DNA of 6,208 nt from Actinomycetota bacterium (lineage in GTDB: Bacteria > Actinomycetota > Actinomycetes > Nanopelagicales > Nanopelagicaceae). The notes under the pieces were generated by a model. It was not told where the DNA came from. It made no database searches and worked only from the letters and a program-made list of their open reading frames with translations. Positions 1 to 5,203 of the stretch are shown one piece after another. The position numbers and the translations under genes were made by a program. Within the stretch, counting starts at the first letter, position 1. Each line of letters begins with the position of its first letter. The stretch lies in assembly GCA_009699765.1 (NCBI GenBank), contig WLNN01000082.1, positions 1 to 6,208 on the forward strand, written 5' to 3'.

Positions 1-1
1 A

Positions 2-412
2 AACTTCTTTCTGAGATACCTTGCCCCCGCAGTTACATTTGCAGTTATCCCTATTTACATCTGGATAAATCTCTTCTCTGTAATTGAGTTCGATAGCTTT
101 ACTAGTAATACATCTATTTCAATAATTGTCGCCAGAGTAATTGGCAAAGTAATTGGCATCACGCTTACGACTGCACTATTAATTAGACTCACTCCTTTGC
201 GCTTGCCATCAGCCCTAGATATTCGCGAAGTTGTAGGTGTTGGATTTTTATCCGGAATGGGTATGACGGTCTCGCTTGTGATTGCCGAAATCGCGATTAG
301 CGATACTGCAGTTCTTGCTCAGATTCGCTCTGGACTATTTCTGGCCGCTCTGCTTTCGGGTTTATTGGGAGTCCTCTGGCTCAGACGCTTTCCTGCCGAT
401 CTGAAGAAGTAG
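2..412 (+). CDS. nhaA: Na+/H+ antiporter NhaA-like, C-terminal part (5'-truncated by window edge)
   Basis: This frame is open from base 2 to the TAG at 410-412 and gives the last 136 residues of an inner-membrane Na+/H+ antiporter, which exchanges protons for sodium to control pH and salt. The visible part is very hydrophobic, with membrane segments near visible residues 7-27, 40-62, 76-98 and 107-127. It contains two NhaA landmarks: a V-I-G-K-V-I-G-I segment (K49 aligns with the functional Lys300 of E. coli NhaA) and G-x-G-M-T-V-S-L-V-I-A-E, matching the family's G-I-G-F-T-M-S-x-F-I-A. The F-A-N-A-G motif usual after I-L-P is replaced here by I-Y-I-W-I-N, so this is a divergent member. The catalytic Asp pair would lie upstream, outside the window. 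Family membership is firm; the exact ion is inferred. No convincing terminator follows. Confidence 0.88.
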   Translation, partial: NFFLRYLAPAVTFAVIPIYIWINLFSVIEFDSFTSNTSISIIVARVIGKVIGITLTTALLIRLTPLRLPSALDIREVVGVGFLSGMGMTVSLVIAEIAISDTAVLAQIRSGLFLAALLSGLLGVLWLRRFPADLKK

Positions 413-481
413 TTACTCGAGCCGGTTAGGCAGCTCGGCAACCTTGTTGCACCCCTTTCGCACCTGCCCATTGCGGGCGAT

Positions 482-517
482 TTCTAAGGTGAAGGCCTCA
501 TTGGTAAGGTTCTGCTC
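482..517 (+). promoter_or_regulatory. Probable extended -10 promoter for the riboswitch/ABC operon
   Basis: A TGG-TAAGGT sequence at 502-510 fits an extended -10 element (TGn followed by TAnnnT). Transcription would start near 517, almost exactly at the 5' strand of riboswitch stem P1 (518-521). The -35 region is poor (TTCTAA at 482-487, 17-base spacer), which is tolerable with an extended -10. The match of predicted start to RNA start is the main support; no other good -10 lies closer to the aptamer. Confidence 0.4.
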
Positions 518-642
518 GGTCCCGAGTATCAAATAATGCACCGGCAATTTGATCGGCAACCCTGCCAATGCCAAACCTTAACGGCGCTGGGGTGCCCCCG
601 AGTGAAGACCAGGTTATGACAAGTCGTCATAGCAAGCGCGTT
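518..642 (+). ncRNA. SAM-IV riboswitch (S-adenosylmethionine-sensing leader)
   Basis: This leader RNA should bind S-adenosylmethionine and lower expression of the importer downstream. P1 is GGTC 518-521 with GACC 607-610. P2 is a perfect 7-bp stem, 528-534 with 547-553. The conserved CGGCAACCC (554-562) enters P3, which closes near CCC 560-562 with GGG 590-592 and GCC 564-566 with GGC 583-585. The signature GGGGTGCCCC (589-598) leads straight into GTGAAGACC without the P4 helix of SAM-I, as in SAM-IV. Pseudoknot 1 can form between the P2 loop GGCA (543-546) and TGCC (593-596). The P3 loop AACCT (574-578) can pair with AGGTT (611-615). A 3' hairpin (615-620 with 626-631) and a GCAAGCGCG tail (632-640) resemble, from memory, the 3' extension of mycobacterial SAM-IV RNAs. 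No terminator follows, so control is probably translational. The related SAM-I/IV variant class is the main alternative. Confidence 0.92.
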
Positions 643-655
643 CGAAAGGTTAGAA

Positions 656-1492
656 ATGTCAATCCAGAAATCTATTTCAAAGAAGAAAATCGCAGCCGCA
701 GCTCTAGCTGCACTCATTGCGATCACACTTACATCTTGTGGCTCCGAGAAGGCAGCAGCTTGCCCTCAGGTCAAAGAAGGCGTACTTACAATCGCAACTG
801 ATGAGCCTGTCTATGGCCCTTGGTTCGATAACAACGATCCAACAACTGGAAAAGGTTACGAGGCTGCTGTTGCATACGCAGTTGCAGACGAACTTGGATA
901 CGCGAAGGATAAAGTTGAATGGGTTCGAGTTCCTTTTAACAATGTTGTTGCACCAGGTTGCCGTAACTTCGACTTCGATATCAACGAATTCTCAATCACT
1001 CCAGAGCGCGCAAAGGTTATTGATTTCTCAACTGGTTACTACGATGTAACTCAGGCCGTCATCACCGTTAAGGGTTCTAAGATTGAAAATGCTAACTCAA
1101 TTGCAGATCTTCAGGGCGCAAAGCTTGGCGCTCAAGTTGGCACAACTTCTTACGCAACTATTACCGATGTCATCAAGCCAACGCAGGAAGCTGCAGTCTT
1201 TGATACCAACGATGTTGCAAAGCAGGCGCTTGCTAATGGTCAGATTGATGGTCTTGTCGTCGATCTACCAACAGCTTTCTACATCACCGCAGTCGATCTT
1301 GAAAATGGAAAGATTGTCGGTCAATTCCCAGCAAAGGCCGGTGGCGAGCAATTTGGTCTGGTCCTTTCAAAGGGAAGCTGGCTAACTGCAGATATCTCAA
1401 AGGCTGTAGATAGACTCCGCGAAAATGGAACGTTGGCAAAGATCGAAGACCAGTGGCTCGCTGCTGGTGTCGATGCGCCAGTTCTAAAGTAA
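656..1492 (+). CDS. ABC transporter substrate-binding lipoprotein, family 3 (probable methionine/sulfur amino acid binding)
   Basis: This is the extracytoplasmic solute receptor of the importer, 278 residues. A basic N-terminus (K9-K11), a hydrophobic stretch (12-24) and the lipobox L-T-S-C give a lipidated Cys28. Residues 43-270 form a bacterial family-3 solute-binding domain. By alignment with HisJ, D49 (T-D-E-P-V-Y), R118 (S-I-T-P-E-R-A) and D203 (V-V-D-L-P) match ligand-contacting Asp11, Arg77 and Asp161, which hold the amino acid backbone, so an alpha-amino acid ligand is expected. F-D-F-D-I-N-E-F-S-I-T replaces the common S-G-M-T/S-I-T entry and is typical of one actinobacterial subgroup. 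C36 and C102 are the only other cysteines and could form a disulfide. The ATG is chosen because AAAGG (645-649) sits six bases upstream, directly after the SAM-IV element. Regulation by SAM implies methionine or another reduced-sulfur compound; the ligand itself is inferred. This is not a MetQ/NlpA-family protein. Confidence 0.93.
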   Translation: MSIQKSISKKKIAAAALAALIAITLTSCGSEKAAACPQVKEGVLTIATDEPVYGPWFDNNDPTTGKGYEAAVAYAVADELGYAKDKVEWVRVPFNNVVAPGCRNFDFDINEFSITPERAKVIDFSTGYYDVTQAVITVKGSKIENANSIADLQGAKLGAQVGTTSYATITDVIKPTQEAAVFDTNDVAKQALANGQIDGLVVDLPTAFYITAVDLENGKIVGQFPAKAGGEQFGLVLSKGSWLTADISKAVDRLRENGTLAKIEDQWLAAGVDAPVLK

Positions 1493-1504
1493 TTAGTTAG
1501 ACAA

Positions 1505-1579
1505 GCGAGAAGCTCGATGTCTTACTCACCTTCTGTGTTGCAAATTCAACGCGAAGAAGCGAGGCGTCGAGCTTCTCGC
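1505..1579 (+). promoter_or_regulatory. RNA stem that can bury the permease start codon
   Basis: A perfect 12-bp inverted repeat, 1505-1516 with 1568-1579, begins just before the permease ATG (1517-1519) and ends in codon 21. Pairing continues inward through 1517-1523 with 1561-1567 (four Watson-Crick and three G-U pairs), so the stem can reach 19 bp with a 37-base loop and includes the start codon and the weak upstream ribosome-binding region. This would limit free initiation on the permease and could protect the 3' end of the binding-protein message. The pairing is seen; the effect is inferred. Confidence 0.55.
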
Positions 1580-2365
1580 CGTTCTACGGCAATTGCACTC
1601 CTGAGTACTTTGATTGTCGGCTTAGTTCTGACTGCCATCGTCGTCAATGCTCAAGGTTTTGCAGCAGTACGTGAATCATTCTTTAACTGGCATTACGCAG
1701 AGAAATCTTTTCCTCGCATCTTTCAAGGAATTCTGCTCAATTTGCGCGTTCTCTTAATTGCTGAGTTCTTTGTTCTAATTTTCGGCTTAGCGATTGCTAT
1801 TGCTCGCACTACTACCGCTCCAGTTTTATATCCATTAAGGCTTATTGCGACGATCTATACAGATATTTTCCGCGGAATGCCTCTTTTGCTCGTGCTCTTT
1901 CTGGTCGGACTAGGCATCCCTGGTCTGCGACTTCCATACGTTCCAAACTCAGCGGTATTTCTGGGTACGGTTGCATTGGTCCTTACGTATTCGGCATATG
2001 TAGCCGAGGTAATTCGAGCTGGTATCGAAGGTGTTAATCCAACGCAGCGCCAAGCCGCTAGAGCGCTGGGGCTATCACAAAGTCAGACACTTCAGCATGT
2101 TGTATTGCCTCAAGCTTTTCGCAATGTAACTCCCCCACTGCTTAATGATCTCGTCTCACTTCAAAAAGATTCAGGTTTGATTTCAGTTCTTGGCGCAGTT
2201 GATGCAATTCGCGCTGCTGGAATTGCAACAGCGCAGTCATTCAATTTCACTCCGTACCTCGTTGCTGGAGGGCTCTTTGTTCTTTTGACAATTCCACTGA
2301 CTCGCTACACAGACTGGTTGATTCGCAGGCAAGATAAGGCGCAGAGAGCACAAGGTGTCTTCTGA
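1517..2365 (+). CDS. Amino acid ABC transporter permease (HisM/GlnP type)
   Basis: This is the 282-residue membrane channel subunit of the importer. Membrane segments are visible near residues 24-44, 74-97, 109-133, 144-163 and 247-264. The conserved Y-T-D-I-F-R-G-M-P stretch (114-122) is diagnostic of the polar amino acid permease family. The cytoplasmic EAA loop (about 164-200: E-V-I-R-A-G-I-E-G, Q-A-A-R-A-L-G-L, then V-V-L-P-Q-A) contacts the ATPase. The arginine-rich N-terminus (R16-R22) fits the positive-inside rule. The gene starts 24 bases after the binding protein. It has only a weak ribosome binding site, lying inside a stem that also covers the ATG, so translation may depend on ribosomes arriving from the gene before. 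Its TGA overlaps the ATPase ATG by one base (TGATG). Only one permease gene is present, so the channel is presumably a homodimer. Confidence 0.94.
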   Translation: MSYSPSVLQIQREEARRRASRRSTAIALLSTLIVGLVLTAIVVNAQGFAAVRESFFNWHYAEKSFPRIFQGILLNLRVLLIAEFFVLIFGLAIAIARTTTAPVLYPLRLIATIYTDIFRGMPLLLVLFLVGLGIPGLRLPYVPNSAVFLGTVALVLTYSAYVAEVIRAGIEGVNPTQRQAARALGLSQSQTLQHVVLPQAFRNVTPPLLNDLVSLQKDSGLISVLGAVDAIRAAGIATAQSFNFTPYLVAGGLFVLLTIPLTRYTDWLIRRQDKAQRAQGVF

Positions 2366-3111
2366 TGGGCGCTCTTTTGCAACTCAAGAATCTTCGCAAG
2401 GAATTTGGTTCTCATTTAGTCCTTGACAATATCTGTCTAGATTTTTCACAAGGATCTGCAACCGTGGTAATCGGTGCAAGTGGTTCTGGAAAAAGTACCT
2501 TGATGCGTTGCGTAAATCTCTTAGAGGAACTCAGCGATGGTCAGATAATCCTCGATGGTGAGGATATAAGTACTTACGGAATAGACCTGGATTTAGTACG
2601 AGGAAAAATCGGCTCAGTATTCCAAGCTTTCAATCTCTTTCCTCATTTAACAGTCTTAGAAAACATTACGCTGGCTCCTCGCTTGGTACAGAAGAAATCG
2701 AAGGCGGAAGCAGAGGCTCGCGCACACGAACTACTTAAGCGCTTTGGCCTAGAAGATAAGGCAGATGCTTACCCGAATTTATTGAGCGGTGGGCAGCAAC
2801 AACGTGTCGCAATTCTCCGCGCAATTGCTACAGGTCCAAAAATTCTTCTTCTCGATGAAGTCACCAGCGCGCTAGATCCAGTCCTAATTGCCGAAGTACT
2901 ATCGCTGATCGCAGAACTAAAGGCAGATGGCATCACAATGGTTATTTCTACCCATGAGATGGGATTTGCAAAACGTATCGCAGATAGAGTTGTATTTTTA
3001 TCAAACGGTGCCGTCCTTGAAGAAGGAACTCCTAGAGAAATCTTTGACTCGCCAAAGACTACCGAGCTAAAGACTTTCTTAGGTGCTTTGCAAGATGCTG
3101 GACGTCTCTGA
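2365..3111 (+). CDS. Amino acid ABC transporter ATP-binding protein (GlnQ/HisP type)
   Basis: This is the 248-residue ATPase that powers the importer from the cytoplasmic face. All motifs are intact: Walker A G-A-S-G-S-G-K-S-T (37-45, K43), Q-loop Q87 in V-F-Q-A-F-N-L-F-P, signature L-S-G-G-Q-Q-Q-R-V-A (140-149), Walker B I-L-L-L-D-E (160-165, catalytic E165), D-loop S-A-L-D (168-171) and switch His197 in S-T-H-E-M-G. Val follows the Walker B Glu where Pro is commoner. The length matches GlnQ/HisP (about 240-250). It lacks the extra C-terminal ligand-sensing NIL domain of the methionine importer ATPase MetN (about 340), so methionine would not inhibit transport through that domain. Translation is coupled to the permease through the TGATG overlap. 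Its TGA (3109-3111) is one base from the stop codon of the oppositely oriented dehydrogenase gene. Confidence 0.96.
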   Translation: MGALLQLKNLRKEFGSHLVLDNICLDFSQGSATVVIGASGSGKSTLMRCVNLLEELSDGQIILDGEDISTYGIDLDLVRGKIGSVFQAFNLFPHLTVLENITLAPRLVQKKSKAEAEARAHELLKRFGLEDKADAYPNLLSGGQQQRVAILRAIATGPKILLLDEVTSALDPVLIAEVLSLIAELKADGITMVISTHEMGFAKRIADRVVFLSNGAVLEEGTPREIFDSPKTTELKTFLGALQDAGRL

Positions 3112-3112
3112 A

Positions 3113-3943
3113 TTAATCGAGGAAGAAATCAAGCAAGAAGTCTTTTGTTCCAGGGACCACTGAATACTTCTCGAGATCAGTAATGCCCTCACTGGCAAGA
3201 ACTTCATCGTCAACGTAGAAATTTCCAGTTGATTCGGCCGAAGGTCGATTAAGGATGATGTATGCCGCATCTGCCAAAATCTCTGGAGTTCTACACGCCG
3301 CTGTATCCACGCCTGGAATCATTGCTAGTGCTGCTGTATCGATTGCTGTACGTGGCCAAAGTGCATTGACTGCAATTCCATCACGTTTGAATTCTTCTGC
3401 CATTCCCAGAACACACATAGACATCCCGTATTTCGCCATTGTGTAAGCAACATGGTTCTTAAACCACTTCGCCTTCATTGAGAGAGGTGGTGAGAGTGTG
3501 AGAATCTGAGGATTCCCGCCAGTCTTGGCAGATTCACGCAAGTAAGGAATAGCAGCTTGTGAAGTCAGGAAGGTCCCGCGCACATTGACATCGAACATCA
3601 AATCAAAACGCTTTGCCGGGGTTACTTCAGTCCTTGTTAAATTGATGGCACTTGCATTATTGATGAGAATATCGATTCCACCGAATTCCTGCGCAGTCTG
3701 ACGAATTGCCGCTTCAATCTGATTTTCATCGCGAATATCGCACTGAATAGGCAGCGCCGTTCCGCCAGCAGCTCGAATTTCTTCCGCTGCAGTAAAAATA
3801 GTTCCAGGTAGTTTTGGGTTGGGGTCTGCAGTCTTTGCAGCAATAGCCACTGAAGCTCCATCGCGAGCCGCACGAAGAGCTATTGCAAGTCCTATTCCGC
3901 GTGATCCTCCAGTGATAAAAATCCTTTTACCTGCGAGAGACAT
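3113..3943 (-). CDS. Short-chain dehydrogenase/reductase, HSDL2-like
   Basis: This is a 276-residue NAD(P)-dependent oxidoreductase with a Rossmann fold. The cofactor loop T-G-G-S-R-G-I-G is at 11-18, the structural N-N-A-S at 95-98 and N120 in the D-V-N-V-R-G stretch. The catalytic residues are S151 (L-S-P-P), Y167 and K171 (Y-T-M-A-K). Long stretches such as D-P-N-P-K-L-P-G-T-I-F-T-A-A-E-E-I, N-H-V-A-Y-T-M-A-K-Y-G-M-S-M and A-L-W-P-R-T-A-I are signatures of the hydroxysteroid dehydrogenase-like 2 group. That group's substrate is poorly defined and is linked to fatty acid or lipid metabolism. The bacterial form lacks the SCP2 sterol-carrier domain of animal HSDL2. Its ATG follows the crotonase TAA with no gap, and its ribosome binding site (AAAGGA) is encoded by the last codons of that gene. 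The two are therefore one operon and probably act on acyl-CoA-derived substrates; the exact reaction is unknown. Confidence 0.92.
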   Translation of the reverse strand: MSLAGKRIFITGGSRGIGLAIALRAARDGASVAIAAKTADPNPKLPGTIFTAAEEIRAAGGTALPIQCDIRDENQIEAAIRQTAQEFGGIDILINNASAINLTRTEVTPAKRFDLMFDVNVRGTFLTSQAAIPYLRESAKTGGNPQILTLSPPLSMKAKWFKNHVAYTMAKYGMSMCVLGMAEEFKRDGIAVNALWPRTAIDTAALAMIPGVDTAACRTPEILADAAYIILNRPSAESTGNFYVDDEVLASEGITDLEKYSVVPGTKDFLLDFFLD

Positions 3944-4687
3944 TTATTTTCCTTTCTTAGCCATAAAGCGCATTGCTGCGTCTGCGAACTCTTCGGATTC
4001 AAGGGCCATGGCGAAGAGTTGAAACTCTGCTCGCATGACTGCTTCAACCGCATCGTGCTTACTTGCTTTCATTAAAGCTTTTGTATTGATTATTGCAGTT
4101 GGTGGTTGCGCAGCAATCTTGTCTGCAATAGCGATAGCTTCTGCATCTGAGTCCGTGGCAACTTCGGCCACCAAACCAATCTCTCGCGCATATTGCGCCC
4201 CGAATACTTCACCAGTCATAAATATTTTCGCAGCACGTTGGTATCCAACTAGCGCCGGAAAGAGAAGTGAAGACCCTGCCTCTGGAACCAGGCCGAGTGA
4301 AGTAAAGGGCATCGAGAACGCAGCAGTTTCTGATGCAACGACAACATCGCAGTGCAGAAGCAAGGTCGTACCAACCCCGACTGCATTTCCTTTTACCGAA
4401 GCGATAAGAGGCTTTGGAAAATTAAGGATTGCGCTTAAAAAAGCTGCAACCGTTGAGTCTTCCGAGGTAGGAGGGTTGCTCATAAAATCCATGATGTCGT
4501 TTCCTGCAGTGAAATGATCTCCGACGCTGGAAATAACGACCGCTCTGACTGCAAAATCACCCGCGGCCTCACTCAACAGCTTTGCTAGGTCTGCATACAT
4601 ATCCCGGGTGAGCGCATTCATCTTCTCGGGGCGGTTAAATCGAATTACCTGCACCTGGTTCGAGATCTCAGAGGTGATTTGAGTCAT
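3944..4687 (-). CDS. Enoyl-CoA hydratase/isomerase (crotonase) family, delta3-delta2-enoyl-CoA isomerase-like
   Basis: This is a 247-residue crotonase-fold protein acting on acyl-CoA thioesters. F-N-R-P-E-K-M-N-A-L near the N-terminus, the oxyanion-hole segments H-F-T-A-G-N-D (about 58-64) and G-N-A-V-G-V-G (100-106) are clear. Both hydratase glutamates are absent: the crotonase Glu144 position holds T108 and the Glu164 position holds F128. Instead there is a glutamate at 136 in L-V-P-E-A-G-S-S, where ECI2-type delta3-delta2-enoyl-CoA isomerases carry their catalytic Glu (S-P-E-G-C-S-S). Double-bond isomerisation during unsaturated fatty acid breakdown is therefore more likely than hydration. 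The ATG at 4687 is chosen because a TAnnnT box lies six bases upstream, as in leaderless actinobacterial transcripts, and because the family start fits. An ATG at 4711 (255 residues) is the alternative, and neither has a ribosome binding site. A longer reading to 4951 would overlap the divergent LuxR-type gene. Confidence 0.9.
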   Translation of the reverse strand: MTQITSEISNQVQVIRFNRPEKMNALTRDMYADLAKLLSEAAGDFAVRAVVISSVGDHFTAGNDIMDFMSNPPTSEDSTVAAFLSAILNFPKPLIASVKGNAVGVGTTLLLHCDVVVASETAAFSMPFTSLGLVPEAGSSLLFPALVGYQRAAKIFMTGEVFGAQYAREIGLVAEVATDSDAEAIAIADKIAAQPPTAIINTKALMKASKHDAVEAVMRAEFQLFAMALESEEFADAAMRFMAKKGK

Positions 4688-4693
4688 GGATGG

Positions 4694-4722
4694 AGTGTAA
4701 GAGGTGGACATACCAATGGGAA
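4694..4722 (-). promoter_or_regulatory. Possible leaderless promoter for the crotonase/SDR unit
   Basis: On the minus strand TTCCCA (4722-4717) and TACACT (4699-4694) are separated by 17 bases, and TACACT ends six bases before the ATG at 4687. A TAnnnT box at this distance is the usual arrangement for leaderless actinobacterial messages, which would explain why no ribosome binding site is seen. The -35 match is only four of six. If the gene starts at 4711 instead, this assignment fails. Confidence 0.38.
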
Positions 4723-4760
4723 GGAGCACAATAGGTTTATAGCGACGGAGAGGTCCTAAC

Positions 4761-5081
4761 ATGGCTAGAGATATAACAATCACAACAAGAGAACTCACTC
4801 CATTTGAACAATTAGTCCTAGGGCTACTTTGTGAGGGCAAGTCCAATGCGGCTATTGCCCGTGATACCAACCACACCGAAAAAGTTGTCGAGAACACAAT
4901 TTCGCGTTCGGCAAAGGCGTTCAACATCATTTCTGATGGAGAGACCAACATTCGAGTCTTGCTCGCCCTTGCTTACCGAACTCATTATGGTGACTCCGCC
5001 TTTGATCGACTCAACGTACCTTGCTCACACTTTGAAATAAACGGCGAGGGTCAAGGCATCTGCAATAGAGAAGTGCACTAA
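4761..5081 (+). CDS. Stand-alone LuxR/GerE-type helix-turn-helix protein
   Basis: This is a 106-residue DNA-binding protein made almost entirely of a LuxR-type HTH domain (about 12-75): L-T-P-F-E-Q-L-V-L-G-L-L-C-E-G-K-S-N-A-A-I-A-R, then the recognition-helix region E-K-V-V-E-N-T-I-S-R-S. There is no receiver, autoinducer-binding or membrane segment, so how it senses a signal is not apparent. A-L-A-Y-R-T-H-Y-G-D-S-A-F-D follows the domain. The short tail has C88, H90 and C101, which could bind a metal or form a disulfide, but this is speculation. The start is secure: GGAGAGG (4747-4753) lies seven bases before the ATG. It is divergent from the crotonase gene across a short gap, a layout often seen when a regulator controls its neighbour or itself. 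The target is unknown. Confidence 0.85.
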   Translation: MARDITITTRELTPFEQLVLGLLCEGKSNAAIARDTNHTEKVVENTISRSAKAFNIISDGETNIRVLLALAYRTHYGDSAFDRLNVPCSHFEINGEGQGICNREVH

Positions 5082-5121
5082 CTCACAAACGGGAAGGTGC
5101 TACCACTCGCATTTTTCATTC

Positions 5122-5203
5122 TTAACTCCTCCACTTAGGTGTTCAATAAATGTAGCGCTCATTGCTTTGAGCGGTTCTACAAGAATTGAAATTGGAGAGA
5201 ACT
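5122..5203 (+). promoter_or_regulatory. Leader of the membrane-protein gene: weak promoter candidate and small hairpin
   Basis: TTAACT (5122-5127) and AATAAA (5145-5150), 17 bases apart, form a weak promoter candidate (four of six matches each) that would start RNA near 5157. A 5-bp hairpin (CGCTC 5156-5160 with GAGCG 5169-5173, 8-base loop) would then lie at the 5' end of the message. It is not followed by a T-run, so it is not a terminator. A strong ribosome binding site, GGAG at 5194-5197, sits six bases before the ATG at 5204. Confidence 0.25.

Noticed and set aside
465..486. Possible terminator for nhaA (GCCC 466-469 with GGGC 475-478, then GATTTCT)
   Set aside because: A four-pair stem with an interrupted T-run is too weak to call.
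529..726. Minus-strand frame of 65 codons across the riboswitch and the start of the binding-protein gene
   Set aside because: It is antisense to a structured RNA and to a signal peptide; the hydrophobic Ala run is only the complement of the leader sequence.
2365..3111. Calling the ATPase MetN because of the SAM riboswitch
   Set aside because: It ends at 248 residues with no NIL domain, and the partner genes are not of the MetI/MetQ families. The link to methionine rests on regulation, not on orthology.
4035..4517. Plus-strand open frame of 160 codons
   Set aside because: It lies wholly antisense to the crotonase gene, whose motifs are clear. Its translation is Ala/Ser-rich with no family resemblance, as expected for a shadow frame.
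4688..4951. N-terminal extension of the crotonase frame up to 4951
   Set aside because: The added residues resemble no crotonase N-terminus and would run through the divergent LuxR-type gene, which has its own strong ribosome binding site.
5093..5116. Possible terminator after the LuxR-type gene (short repeats before a T5 run)
   Set aside because: Only three-base stems can be formed before ATTTTTC; there is no convincing hairpin.
5186..5203. TTG start for the membrane-protein gene
   Set aside because: GGAG at 5194-5197 is positioned for ATG 5204 and would lie inside the coding sequence of the TTG form; the family start K-R-K-T-F-D fits ATG.
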